Positions 7,944 through 15,210 of a stretch of DNA of 40,392 nt are shown here, piece after piece (the stretch's first letter is position 1; each line of letters starts with the position of its first letter). The notes beneath the pieces are model-generated. The model worked only from the letters and a program-made list of their open reading frames with translations, searched no databases and was not told the origin of the DNA. This stretch comes from an uncultured Acetobacteraceae bacterium. Its GTDB lineage: Bacteria > Pseudomonadota > Alphaproteobacteria > Acetobacterales > Acetobacteraceae. The stretch covers positions 1 through 40,392 of the forward strand of contig CALMVI010000142.1 in NCBI GenBank assembly GCA_937873095.1, written 5' to 3'. Position numbers and translations under genes: made by a program.

Positions 7944-8632
7944 CTCCCGCCACGCTGCATGCGCTGCGGGCGGCGAGGGACGCCGAACGTCCGGTGGCAC
8001 TCGCGACCCGGCTGGCGGACGGCGCGCAGGTCCTGCTGCCCGGCGGGACGGCTCCGCCAGGGGTCGCGGACGCCGCCGCCGACGCGATCGACCGCGACGA
8101 GAGCGCGGTCGTGGAGCTGGACGGGCAATCCTGGTTCATCCACGTCCACGCGCCGGCCTACCGGCTGGTCATCGTGGGCGCGGTGCACATCGCCCAGGCG
8201 CTCGCCGGCCTGGCGGGCGCGCTCGGCTACCGGATCGTCGTGGTCGACCCGCGCCGCCCGTTCAACAGCGCCGAACGCTTCCCAGGCGTGGAGCGCATGC
8301 AGGACTGGCCCGACCAGGCGCTCGAGGCGCTGGGCCCTGACCGGCGCACGGCCGTGGTGGCGCTGACGCACGACCCCAAGCTGGACGACCCGGCACTCGA
8401 CCGCGCTCTGCGCAGCCCGGCCGCGTTCATCGGCGCGCTCGGGTCGCGCCGCAGCCAGGCGGCCCGGCTCGCCCGGCTGGCCGAGCTCGGCCACGATGCC
8501 GCCGCCCTGGCCAGGGTTCGCGGGCCGGTCGGCCTGCCGATCGGCGCGGTCTCCGCCCCGGAAATCGCGCTGAGCATCATGGCGGAGATCGTCGCCGTGC
8601 GCCGCCACTCGGCGCTGGGCGTGCGCGGGTGA
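7940..8632 (+). CDS. XdhC family protein, Rossmann domain (XdhC_C)
   Basis: This 230-residue protein starts at GTG 7940, overlapping the preceding stop by four bases (GTGA). After about 75 residues of linker and strand region, AYRLVIVGAVHIAQALAGLA gives the nucleotide-binding turn of the XdhC C-terminal Rossmann domain. In this glycine-rich loop Val and His stand where relatives often have Gly-Gly-His, e.g. GAGHVA. VVVDPRRPFNSAERFPG, VALTHDPKLDDPAL and FIGALGSRRSQAARLARL follow, then GLPIGAVSAPEIALSIMAEIVA at the end, all typical. With its partner it forms a complete XdhC. No molybdenum enzyme gene is in the window, so the client lies elsewhere. Confidence 0.9.
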   Translation: MTPATLHALRAARDAERPVALATRLADGAQVLLPGGTAPPGVADAAADAIDRDESAVVELDGQSWFIHVHAPAYRLVIVGAVHIAQALAGLAGALGYRIVVVDPRRPFNSAERFPGVERMQDWPDQALEALGPDRRTAVVALTHDPKLDDPALDRALRSPAAFIGALGSRRSQAARLARLAELGHDAAALARVRGPVGLPIGAVSAPEIALSIMAEIVAVRRHSALGVRG

Positions 8633-9276
8633 CGCGGCAGGCGGCGCAGGCGGCCCCGCCGCGCGTGGCCGCCCTGGTGCTTGCGGCCGGCCGGTCCACC
8701 CGCATGGCCCCGCACAACAAGCTGCTGCTGCGCGACGGAGGCGGGCGCCCGATGGTGGCGCACGTGGCCGCTTCCTGTCTGGCGAGCAGCACCGCCTGCA
8801 CCGTGGTCGTGACCGGCCACCAGGCGGCCGAGGTGCGCCAGGCGGTGCGGGACTGGGCCGGCGAGGCGGCCGGGTTTGCGCACGCGCCCGATTACGCCGC
8901 CGGGCTGTCGGCCAGCCTGCGCGCCGGCATCGAGGCGCTGCCGCCCTGGGTGGACGGCGTCATCGTCTGCCTGGGCGACATGCCGCTGGTCGGGCCCGGC
9001 ATGATCGACCGGCTCATCGCGGCGTTCGCTCCCGAACAGGGCGGCATCGTCGTCCCCGTCTGGCAAGGCAGGCGCGGCAACCCTGTGCTGTGGGGCCGCG
9101 CCCTGTTCGGGGCGCTCTGCTCCCTGCACGGAGATGCCGGAGGGCGAGGCCTGCTCGCTTCCCATGGCGACCGAGTGGCGGCGGTCGAGGCCGACGGGCC
9201 GGGCGTGCTGACCGACTACGACGCGCCGGCCTGCCTGCCCGCGTGCTGGCAGGCCGCGGCAGGGGCGGAGGCCTGA
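8629..9276 (+). CDS. MocA/MobA-like nucleotidyltransferase (molybdenum cofactor cytidylyltransferase)
   Basis: This 215-residue GT-A fold nucleotidyltransferase shows LAAGRSTRM (18-26), Lys31 in HNKLLL, GDMPLVGP (116-123) and RRGNPVLWG (about 148). These are the nucleotide and metal sites of the MobA/MocA group. Next to XdhC genes this family usually attaches CMP to molybdopterin to make the MCD cofactor of xanthine-oxidase-type hydroxylases; GMP addition (MobA) is the alternative. It starts at GTG 8629, overlapping the XdhC stop by four bases. It is therefore the third gene of a maturation operon for an unlinked molybdenum hydroxylase. Confidence 0.88.
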   Translation: MTRQAAQAAPPRVAALVLAAGRSTRMAPHNKLLLRDGGGRPMVAHVAASCLASSTACTVVVTGHQAAEVRQAVRDWAGEAAGFAHAPDYAAGLSASLRAGIEALPPWVDGVIVCLGDMPLVGPGMIDRLIAAFAPEQGGIVVPVWQGRRGNPVLWGRALFGALCSLHGDAGGRGLLASHGDRVAAVEADGPGVLTDYDAPACLPACWQAAAGAEA

Positions 9277-9280
9277 GGCG

Positions 9281-9790
9281 ATGGCGGCCATCCGTCTCGG
9301 CGCGTCTCCCGACGGCACGCTGACCTACCAGGTCGACCACGCGGCGTCCGAGCTGCCCCCGGTGCGCGGACGGGACATCCTGGCCGCCTGGGGTCTGGCG
9401 CGCGAGGCCGCCAGCAGCGCCGCCTGGGACAGCGCACGCGCGTTCCGGTTTCGCAACAGGGAGAGCGGCTGGACCGACCTCAGGCTCGACGACCGCGACG
9501 CGCAATGCTGGGCCGGCGCGGTCGACAGGGCGCTCGGCCTGCAGACGCAGTATGGGCTGTCGGTCTGCCTGCGTCTGCTGGCGCTGATCGACCTGCTCGC
9601 AAGCCTGCCATGGCTGGCGCGGCGGGCGGCGCTCGGGCGGTGCGGCGGCGAGCCGCACTCGGCGCTGCTCAGGCTGGCCGCCGAGTCCGCGCTGACCGAC
9701 GATGCCCGCTTCGATGCGGCGCGGTTCCATGCCTGCCTCGAAAGCCTGCCGGCGCCTGCCGGCCTGAAGGGAGTCTCCGATGATCGCTGA
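9281..9790 (+). CDS. Conserved hypothetical protein
   Basis: This 169-residue soluble protein starts at ATG 9281, preceded by GAGGCG. It has no signal peptide. The N-terminal third has beta-strand character (IRLGASPDGTLTYQVDH). The rest is helical and rich in Ala, Leu and Arg, with LRLLALIDLLASLPWLARRAAL near residues 105-126. I do not recognise the family. It begins four bases after the MocA-like gene and overlaps the lipoprotein gene by 11 bases, so it is probably the fourth gene of that transcription unit. Whether it serves molybdenum enzyme maturation is open. Codon use matches the neighbours. Confidence 0.75.
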   Translation: MAAIRLGASPDGTLTYQVDHAASELPPVRGRDILAAWGLAREAASSAAWDSARAFRFRNRESGWTDLRLDDRDAQCWAGAVDRALGLQTQYGLSVCLRLLALIDLLASLPWLARRAALGRCGGEPHSALLRLAAESALTDDARFDAARFHACLESLPAPAGLKGVSDDR

Positions 9791-10088
9791 GGGTGCATGT
9801 CTGCGCCTGGCGCTGCTGGCAGCGGCGCTGGGCTTGTCGGGCTGCGGGTTCTCGCCGCCGATGTCGCCGGCCGATCGGGAGACGCTGCAGGCGTGCCGAA
9901 GCGAGGCGGACCGCCTGTACAACGTGCAGAACCGCGCCCAGATCTCGGAGCGCGACGGCGAGGACAGCCCGTTCTCCGGGCAGGCGCAGCGCGGCCTGCC
10001 CTCGGACGGGCTGGCCGACCGCTACAGCCACGAGCGTCTGGTCGACGATTGCGTCCGCCACGGAACGGGCACCCAGCCGACACCTTAG
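9780..10088 (+). CDS. Small lipoprotein of unknown function
   Basis: This 102-residue protein has a lipoprotein signal peptide: MIAEGACLRLALLAAALGLS followed by Gly-Cys, with lipobox LSGC and Cys22 as the lipidation site. The mature part is about 80 residues. It is charged, with LQACRSEADRLYNVQNRAQI and a run ending YSHERLVDDCVRHG, and includes two further cysteines that could form a disulfide. It overlaps the end of the preceding hypothetical gene by 11 bases in another frame. Both membranes are possible; Gly follows the Cys, so there is no inner-membrane retention Asp. No function is assigned. Confidence 0.78.
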   Translation: MIAEGACLRLALLAAALGLSGCGFSPPMSPADRETLQACRSEADRLYNVQNRAQISERDGEDSPFSGQAQRGLPSDGLADRYSHERLVDDCVRHGTGTQPTP

Positions 10089-10142
10089 AGACCGAGAGCT
10101 AAAGCGGGACCACTGAACCGGTCCGCAGCCGGGAGACAGATC

Positions 10143-10493
10143 ATGAGCCGCATCATCCGCACCGAACCGGGCGCGCATTTCTCAAGCGCAGTCGAGCATC
10201 ACGGCTTCGTCTACACCAGGGGCTTCGTGACCGGGGATGCCTCCCTGGACATGGCCGGGCAGACCAGGGACGTGCTGGCGCAGCTTGACGCCGTGCTGGA
10301 ACGGCACGGCACCGACAACACCCGCCTGCTGCAGGCCCAGATCTGGCTCAAGCACATCGCCGACCGCCACGTCCTGAACGACATCTGGAGCGCCTGGCTG
10401 CCGGAGGGCGCCGCACCCGCCCGCGCCGTCGTTCAGGCCGAGCTCGGGCAACCGGAATGGCTGGTTGAGATAATGGTTACGTCTTGCAAGTGA
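10143..10493 (+). CDS. RidA family (YjgF) protein, cytoplasmic
   Basis: This 116-residue protein starts at ATG 10143, with GGGAG eight bases upstream. Family features are FVYTRGFVTGDASLDMAGQT, VLAQLDAVLERHGTDNTRLLQAQIWL and APARAVVQAEL. Arg94 and Glu109 correspond to the Arg105 and Glu120 used by RidA enzymes to hydrolyse 2-imino acids. The subfamily is one of the Rid groups with shortened N-terminus, so imine deaminase activity is likely but the substrate is not known. It lies 54 bases after the lipoprotein gene and may be transcribed with it. It has no signal peptide, in contrast to the second RidA protein at 30703. Confidence 0.88.
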   Translation: MSRIIRTEPGAHFSSAVEHHGFVYTRGFVTGDASLDMAGQTRDVLAQLDAVLERHGTDNTRLLQAQIWLKHIADRHVLNDIWSAWLPEGAAPARAVVQAELGQPEWLVEIMVTSCK

Positions 10494-10578
10494 ATTGGTG
10501 CAAGAACAGCGCATAGTTGCTCAAACTACACATTATAAAACCACACATAAAACCTTGATGTTTGGCGTCACAGGCGAG

Positions 10579-10587
10579 TTATTCACA
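10579..10587 (+). promoter_or_regulatory. DnaA-box-like 9-mer upstream of the CHAP gene
   Basis: TTATTCACA matches the consensus TTWTNCACA. It lies in a 204-base AT-rich gap (10494-10697), followed by the near match TTTCTCACA at 10590. A single box could occur by chance, but it is conspicuous in such GC-rich DNA. Confidence 0.3.
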
Positions 10588-10697
10588 GATTTCTCACATA
10601 AACACCGATTTTAGTCGCCAAACCGTGATCCTGCCCATTGCAACTTGTGGTCACGGCTTGTTACCGAGTTTGTCAGTCATGGCAGCTCGGAGTACGC

Positions 10698-11405
10698 ATG
10701 TTTCGTGTCGGGACGAGAAATTGGGTGGTCGGCGCTGTTTTGGGTGCGCTGAGCGTAACCGTCGCAACACAGGCCGGGGCGCATGCCCGCCATCACCACA
10801 TGATCCGGCGCTTTGTACACTTCGCCGAAGCGCGGGTTTCCGGGGTCGCGCACGTCATCCAGTGCGTCGCCTTTGCCAAGCAGGACGCGGGCATACAGAT
10901 CAGCGGCAACGCGCGTGACTGGTGGACCAATGCGGCCGGCATCTACGAGCGTGGCAGCCGGCCCGAGGCTGGCAGCGTGCTGAGCTTCACGGAGAACGGC
11001 CGCATGCCGCTCGGCCACGTGGCGGTGGTTTCGGCGGTCGAGGACAGCCGCACCATCGCCATCGACCAGTCGCACTGGAACGGACCCGGCATCACCCGCG
11101 ACCTCGAAGTCAAGGACGTGTCCGAGAACAACGACTGGAGTGCAGTGCGCGTGCAGCTCGGGCATGGCGGCGGGTTCGGCAGCATCTATCCGACGCACGG
11201 CTTCATCTATCCTCGGCCCGACCAGGGCGTGCTGGTCGCCAACGTGACGCGAGCCGCGATGCCCGCCCTGGACCGCGCGCCCGCCGACCTGCGTCGCGGA
11301 CGGCACGTGATGGAGACGGAGGTGGCCGAGGCGCCCGAGACCGGCCGCGGGCTGGACCTGACGGTGCCCGTATCGTTCGACGCGCCCAATCGCGGGCTTC
11401 GCTAG
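10698..11405 (+). CDS. Secreted CHAP-domain amidase/peptidase
   Basis: This 235-residue protein starts at ATG 10698, with GGAG five bases upstream. Residues 1-28 are a signal peptide (NWVVGAVLGALSVTVATQAGA). The CHAP domain spans about residues 45-180: VIQCVAFAKQDAGI holds the catalytic Cys56 and PLGHVAVVSAV the catalytic His107, with an acidic or polar third residue near IAIDQSHWN. CHAP enzymes cleave peptidoglycan amide or peptide links, so a role in wall remodelling in the periplasm is expected. The C-terminal 60 residues are low-complexity and may be a disordered tail. The upstream gap is AT-rich and carries a DnaA-like box. Confidence 0.88.
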   Translation: MFRVGTRNWVVGAVLGALSVTVATQAGAHARHHHMIRRFVHFAEARVSGVAHVIQCVAFAKQDAGIQISGNARDWWTNAAGIYERGSRPEAGSVLSFTENGRMPLGHVAVVSAVEDSRTIAIDQSHWNGPGITRDLEVKDVSENNDWSAVRVQLGHGGGFGSIYPTHGFIYPRPDQGVLVANVTRAAMPALDRAPADLRRGRHVMETEVAEAPETGRGLDLTVPVSFDAPNRGLR

Positions 11406-11458
11406 ACCATTGGCTTTGAGCCTGTGAATTTATTGGCGCCGAAGGCGCAACAGGCAAA

Positions 11459-11475
11459 GCGGGGCTCTGCCCCGC
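11459..11475 (+). terminator. Hairpin after the CHAP gene
   Basis: GCGGGGC-TCT-GCCCCGC is a perfect 7-bp stem with a three-base loop, about 50 bases after the CHAP stop. No U-run follows, so it is terminator-like rather than a classic intrinsic terminator. Its core GGGGCTCTGCCCC recurs in the window. Confidence 0.45.
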
Positions 11476-11519
11476 ACCCCGCCAAACGCCGGGCGTTTGG
11501 ATCCCAGTAATCTATAATT

Positions 11520-11574
11520 GCGGGTCCGGGAGCGCCCGCCCCCGGCGGGGTTTGGGGCAGAGCCCCAAGCTCAC
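11520..11574. repeat. 55-base dispersed repeat, copy 1, between convergent genes
   Basis: This stretch begins GCGGGTCCGGG and contains GGCGGGGTTTGGGGC and GAGCCCCAAG. It matches 25720-25774 at 52 of 55 positions. It lies between the CHAP gene (plus) and the esterase stop at 11579 (minus), and holds inverted arms suited to a bidirectional terminator. Confidence 0.85.
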
Positions 11575-11578
11575 AGCC

Positions 11579-12481
11579 TCAGAACCCCTGGCGCACCTCG
11601 ACGTGCTGCCGCAAGAACGCCGAGGCTAAATCGAGCGAGCGGCGCGCCTCCGGCACGAAACGGGCGAGCTGCCAGACATGCGGCACCACCGGCCACACAT
11701 GCAGGTCGACCGGCACCTCCGCCGACCGGGCGTTCTCCGCCAGCCTCACGCTGTCGTCGCGCAGGATCTCGCGCTCTCCCACATGCACCAGCATCGGCGG
11801 CAGGCGGCGAAGGTCGGCATAGTGCGGCGAGGCCAGGGGATCGGTCGGCGGCGCGCCGCCGAGGTACAGCGCGCCGGCCTTGACCAGACCCGGCGCCCAG
11901 AACATGGCGTCGCGCTCGGCGTTGCTGACGACCGATCCGCCCGTGCCGGCAAGGTCGGTCCAGGGGGAGAACAGGGCGGCGGCGGCGGGAAGTGCTGCGT
12001 CCTTGTCCCGCAGCGACAGCATCAGCGCGAGGCAGAGCCCGCCGCCGGCGGAATCGCCCGAGACCCCGATCGATCGCGGGGCGTGGCCGTCGGCGACCAG
12101 GCCGTGCCAGGCTGCCTCCGCATCCTCGACCGCCGCGGGAAACGGGTGCTCGGGCGCCAGCCGGTAATCCGGCACGAACACGGCAAAGCCGCTTCGTGCA
12201 TAGGCGCCGGTGATCGGGCGGTGCGTCTTGGGGGAACACGCGAAATAGCCGCCGCCGTGCAGATAGAGCAGCGTCGATGACGCAGCCCCCCGGGACGGGC
12301 GCACCCACTCGCCTGGGATGCCGCCCACGGTCGCTGGCGTGAAGGTGACGCCGGACGGGGCGGGAAGCGTACTCCTCTGCATGGACTGGCGCACGCTTGC
12401 CAGGTCGGTTTTGCCGCTCATCCTGCGCTTGACCTGCTGGCGGATGACGAAATCCAGGAAATGGGCTTGCAGGCTGGCCAT
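11579..12481 (-). CDS. Alpha/beta hydrolase (HSL-type esterase/lipase, fold-3)
   Basis: This 300-residue protein of the hormone-sensitive-lipase group has the oxyanion-hole motif HGGGYF at 75-80 and the nucleophile elbow GDSAG at 142-146 (Ser144). The family signature YRLAPEHPFPAAVEDA spans 106-121. His268 (VVPHVWQLA) completes the triad, with an Asp near 242 or 259. It should hydrolyse short-chain carboxyl esters in the cytoplasm; there is no signal peptide. The start ATG 12481 has GGAG five bases upstream. The frame is open further upstream through the ccrM region, but that part is out-of-frame ccrM and not coding. A hairpin pair separates it from ccrM. Confidence 0.92.
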   Translation of the reverse strand: MASLQAHFLDFVIRQQVKRRMSGKTDLASVRQSMQRSTLPAPSGVTFTPATVGGIPGEWVRPSRGAASSTLLYLHGGGYFACSPKTHRPITGAYARSGFAVFVPDYRLAPEHPFPAAVEDAEAAWHGLVADGHAPRSIGVSGDSAGGGLCLALMLSLRDKDAALPAAAALFSPWTDLAGTGGSVVSNAERDAMFWAPGLVKAGALYLGGAPPTDPLASPHYADLRRLPPMLVHVGEREILRDDSVRLAENARSAEVPVDLHVWPVVPHVWQLARFVPEARRSLDLASAFLRQHVEVRQGF

Positions 12482-12506
12482 CAGGGCTCCGGAGGCAAGG
12501 CAAAGG

Positions 12507-12548
12507 CAAGGGCTTTGCCCCTTGGCTCCATCAAAGGCAAGCCTTTGA
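12507..12548 (-). terminator. Two hairpins downstream of ccrM
   Basis: TCAAAGGC-AA-GCCTTTGA (12531-12548) is a perfect 8-bp stem ten bases after the ccrM stop. CAAGGG with CCCTTG (12507-12524) forms a second stem. Together they fill the gap before the esterase start and could end ccrM transcription. Confidence 0.5.
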
Positions 12549-12558
12549 AATCCTCTGC

Positions 12559-13581
12559 TTATGGGGTGGGTGGCCCGTTTCTCAGCACGTCGATGGCGAC
12601 GAACGCGCCGGCGCGGTCGATGTGCCAGAAGGTCCAGCCGTTGCAGCTCGGCACGTGCTGGACGGCGGCGCCCACCTGGTGGATCGACCCCCTGTGCGGG
12701 CCGCACACCAGCGTTCCGTCCGCCATCACGGTCGCCGCCACACGACGCTGCTTGTCGGTCAGGGTGGCGCCGGGGATGACCAGGTTGCGTTCCACCAGGC
12801 TGCCGAACGAGACGCGCGGCATGTCGCGGCGCGAGACCGTGGCCTCCATCGCCGCCAGGGGCGCCTGTTTCTGCCGCCGGATGCGGCCCCACGCGGCCTC
12901 GACATAGGCCGGGTGCCGTTCGATGCCGACGAAATGCCGGTGCAGGCGGCGGGCCACCGCCGCCGACGTGCCGGTGCCCAGAAACGGATCCAGCACCACG
13001 TCGCCCGCCATGGTGCTGGCCAGCAGGATGCGGTGCAGCAGCGCCTCCGGCTTCTGCGTGGGGTGCAGTTTGAGGCCGTGCTCGTTGCGCAGCCGCTCCT
13101 CGCCGGTGCAGAGCGGGATCAGCCAGTCGCTGCGCATCTGCAGGTCGTCGTTCAGCGCCTTCATCGCCGCGTAGTTGAAGCGGTAGCGGCTGTCCTGCCC
13201 GCGTGCCGCCCAGATCAGCGTCTCGTGCGCGTTGGTGAACCGCCGGCCGCGGAAGTTCGGCATCGGGTTCGACTTGCGCCAGATCACGTCGTTGAGGATC
13301 CAGAAGCCGAGATCCTGCAGGATCGCGCCGATCCGGAAGATGTTGTGGTAGCTGCCGATGACCCAGAGCGTCCCGTCCTTGCGCAGCACGCGTCGCGCCT
13401 CGGCCAGCCAGTTGCGCGTGAACGCGTCGTAGGCGGCAAAATCGGTGAACTGGTCCCATTCGGCGGTCACGCCGTCGACCAGGCTGTCGTCGGGGCGGCG
13501 AAGCTCGCCCTGCAGCTGCAGGTTGTACGGAGGGTCGGCGAAGACGCAGTCGACCGACATGGCGGGCAGCATGCGCATCAT
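12559..13581 (-). CDS. ccrM: CcrM-type adenine-N6 DNA methyltransferase (GANTC)
   Basis: This is a beta-class methyltransferase: [10 protein letters not shown] (catalytic DPPY) near the start, then [19 protein letters not shown] and [52 protein letters not shown] and the AdoMet loop [13 protein letters not shown] follow. The C-terminal 80 residues ([17 protein letters not shown]...SCNGWTFWH) are the RAMA-like domain of CcrM. Caulobacter CcrM methylates GANTC late in the cell cycle. The first ATG is 13581, but conserved N-terminal sequence continues upstream: [13 protein letters not shown] matches the usual start region. No ATG, GTG or TTG exists between 13582 and the stop at 13696-13698. An ATC at 13632, eight bases after AGGA, is the best candidate for the true start. 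Confidence 0.92.
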   Translation of the reverse strand: MMRMLPAMSVDCVFADPPYNLQLQGELRRPDDSLVDGVTAEWDQFTDFAAYDAFTRNWLAEARRVLRKDGTLWVIGSYHNIFRIGAILQDLGFWILNDVIWRKSNPMPNFRGRRFTNAHETLIWAARGQDSRYRFNYAAMKALNDDLQMRSDWLIPLCTGEERLRNEHGLKLHPTQKPEALLHRILLASTMAGDVVLDPFLGTGTSAAVARRLHRHFVGIERHPAYVEAAWGRIRRQKQAPLAAMEATVSRRDMPRVSFGSLVERNLVIPGATLTDKQRRVAATVMADGTLVCGPHRGSIHQVGAAVQHVPSCNGWTFWHIDRAGAFVAIDVLRNGPPTP

Positions 13582-13764
13582 CTCGACGCAGTCGCCCCGC
13601 AGGATCTGGTCGAGTGGCAGGTCGCGGGTGATGGGTCGGGTCCTAAGCTGAACGCCGGTTTGAAGCCGTACCCTGGAGATCGTCCCGCATCCGCGTCAAC
13701 TGCCCGCGATTAGGCAGGCCTGCCCCGGCGCTGTATGAGGGGCGGCAGACAGCAGGGACGCAGC

Positions 13765-14268
13765 ATGCCGCTTTCGATGTATCAGGCCTCGGTTCCCGTC
13801 TTCACCAAAGGTTTGCGGAACCTCTCGGGCGTCCTCGCCCGTGGCCGTTCGGACGCCGAGGCGCGCAAGATCGACCTGGCCGTGCTCGTCGGCGCAAGGC
13901 TGGCGCCAGACATGCACCCGCTCTCCCGGCAGGTGCAGATCACGTCCGACATCGTCAAGAACGCCGGCGCCCGCCTGGCGGGCATCGAGGCGCCGAGCTT
14001 TCCGGACACCGAAACGACGTTCGACGAGCTGCACGCCCGGATCGAGAAGACGGTCGGCTTCCTGGGCGGGATAGGCGAGGCTCAGCTGGAGGGCAGCGAG
14101 GCCAGGCAGATCGTGCTGAAGTTTCCCGGCCGGGAGATGCAGTTTACCGGCGCCGACTACCTGACGATGTTCGTGCTGCCCAACTTCTATTTCCACCTCA
14201 CCGCGGCCTACGCCATCCTGCGCCACAACGGCGTGCCGCTCGGCAAGATCGACTTCATCGGCGGCTGA
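13765..14268 (+). CDS. DUF1993 family protein
   Basis: This 167-residue protein of the DUF1993 family has MYQASVPVFTKGLRNLSGVLARG at the N-terminus, LAPDMHPLSRQVQITSDIVKN, FDELHARIEKTVGFL and GADYLTMFVLPNFYFHLTAAYAILRHNGVPLGKIDFIG at the end. The fold is a DinB-like four-helix bundle, in which the two His residues may bind metal. The function is not known. The start ATG 13765 has AGGGA upstream; an in-frame ATG at 13735 is a less likely start. It is divergent from ccrM and convergent with yggT. Confidence 0.9.
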   Translation: MPLSMYQASVPVFTKGLRNLSGVLARGRSDAEARKIDLAVLVGARLAPDMHPLSRQVQITSDIVKNAGARLAGIEAPSFPDTETTFDELHARIEKTVGFLGGIGEAQLEGSEARQIVLKFPGREMQFTGADYLTMFVLPNFYFHLTAAYAILRHNGVPLGKIDFIGG

Positions 14269-14292
14269 CGCGGCCGCCCGCTGCGTGCGGGC

Positions 14293-14610
14293 TCAGGCGC
14301 CCTGCATGCCGCCCAGCACACCGGCCTCGATCTGCGCCAGCACCGGCTCGACGACGTACTGGATCAGCAGCAGCGCGATCAGCGGGCTGAGGTCGATGCC
14401 GCTGAAGCTCGGCAGCACCGCCCGGATCGGCCGCAGCGCAGGCTCGCTGACCCGATAGAGGAAGTCGGCGATGGTCCACACCGCCCGGTTGCGCGTGTCC
14501 AGCACGCCGAAGGAGATCAGCGTGCTCACGATGGCGGACAGGATGAGGGCCCATTTGAACAGGTTGAGCAGCACGAAAAGCAGGGCGAACAGGTTTTGTA
14601 CGATGATCAA
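14293..14610 (-). CDS. YggT family membrane protein
   Basis: This 105-residue protein has two membrane segments, about residues 5-35 (LFALLFVLLNLFKWALILSA) and 75-95. Between them is the family signature FLYRVSEPALRPIRAVLPSFSGIDLSPLIALLLIQYV. YggT proteins are inner-membrane proteins linked to osmotic tolerance and cell division in some bacteria; the mechanism is unclear. The gene is convergent with DUF1993. A long gap with a tandem hairpin array lies directly upstream, so its own promoter must lie in or beyond the array. Confidence 0.92.
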   Translation of the reverse strand: MIIVQNLFALLFVLLNLFKWALILSAIVSTLISFGVLDTRNRAVWTIADFLYRVSEPALRPIRAVLPSFSGIDLSPLIALLLIQYVVEPVLAQIEAGVLGGMQGA

Positions 14611-14702
14611 GCCGGCCTCCGAGCACGCGGCGGGAAGCTAGTCGGCGTGCCTGGGGCAGGCAAGCCGAACGCCGGCGGACGCGGCTGCTGGAGCCCGAGG
14701 GT

Positions 14703-14721
14703 CTGGGGTTTCAAACCCCAG
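14703..14721. repeat. 19-base perfect palindrome upstream of yggT
   Basis: The stem CTGGGGTTT pairs with AAACCCCAG around one C. A related sequence, GGGGTCTGAAACCCCAG, occurs at 30401-30417, so it belongs to a dispersed family of hairpins. Confidence 0.55.
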
Positions 14722-14734
14722 CTTGGTCCAGGGG

Positions 14735-14854
14735 TGTCGTGCGAAGCACGCTGGCGCGTGTCGTGCGACGCACGCTGGCGCATGACGTGCGACGCACGCT
14801 GGCGCATGACGTGCGAAGCACGCTGGCGCATGACGTGCGAAGCACGCTGGCGCA
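14735..14854. repeat. Five tandem 24-base hairpin units
   Basis: The units start at 14735, 14759, 14783, 14807 and 14831. Each contains CGTGCGAAGCACG or CGTGCGACGCACG, a 5-bp stem with a GAA or GAC loop, followed by CTGGCGC. The unit length is a multiple of three, so long repetitive open frames appear on both strands, but none looks like a gene. The array fills the gap between fdsD and yggT. Confidence 0.9.
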
Positions 14855-14879
14855 TGACGCCCCTGGCCTTGCCGGTTCT

Positions 14880-15155
14880 CTAGGCTTCGAGCGGCCCGCG
14901 CAGCAGCGCCTTGTCCCTAGGCTCGAACGGCACACGCCCCAAGTCGCGCTCACGCATCAGCACCAGCGCGTCGCGGGCGTTGTCCTCCAGCCCCTCGCCG
15001 CCCGCGTCCAGATGCGCGTAGATCGCCTGGCGCATGCGGAATTCCCAGAACTTCTCCACGTGCAGAGCGATCTCGCTGGCCGCCTGCTCGGGCGGCCGGC
15101 GGCGATAGAAGGTGGCGATCTGGTTCAGCATCGACACCAGCTTGGTTTGGTCCAT
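14880..15155 (-). CDS. fdsD: Formate dehydrogenase delta subunit (FdsD-like), orphan
   Basis: This 91-residue protein has the delta-subunit pattern: KLVSMLNQIATFYRRRPPEQAASEIALHVEKFWEFRMRQAIYAHL followed by AGGEGL and an acidic helical tail. FdsD is the small accessory subunit of soluble NAD-dependent molybdenum formate dehydrogenase (FdsGBACD), needed for full activity or cofactor handling. The start ATG 15155 has GGGGGG six bases upstream; the frame is open further upstream but without homology. No fdsA/B/G or fdhD is adjacent. The neighbours are yggT and a divergent GST gene, so this copy is detached from its operon. Confidence 0.82.
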   Translation of the reverse strand: MDQTKLVSMLNQIATFYRRRPPEQAASEIALHVEKFWEFRMRQAIYAHLDAGGEGLEDNARDALVLMRERDLGRVPFEPRDKALLRGPLEA

Positions 15156-15210
15156 TCGTAACCCCCCGAAGCGTTGGCGCGGTCTGCCGGCGATGCCATA
15201 AGCCCGGCCC

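Noticed and set aside
12482-13459. Upstream extension of the esterase frame to 626 residues
   Set aside because: The extra part is an off-frame reading of ccrM, rich in Arg/Ala/Gly, while the esterase has a good start and Shine-Dalgarno at 12481.
14735-14854. CRISPR-like array
   Set aside because: The 24-base units are contiguous with no unique spacers, each unit is itself palindromic, and no cas genes are present.
14607-14855. Repetitive open frames over the hairpin array on both strands
   Set aside because: They arise because the unit length is a multiple of three; there is no start context and no plausible protein beyond the repeat.
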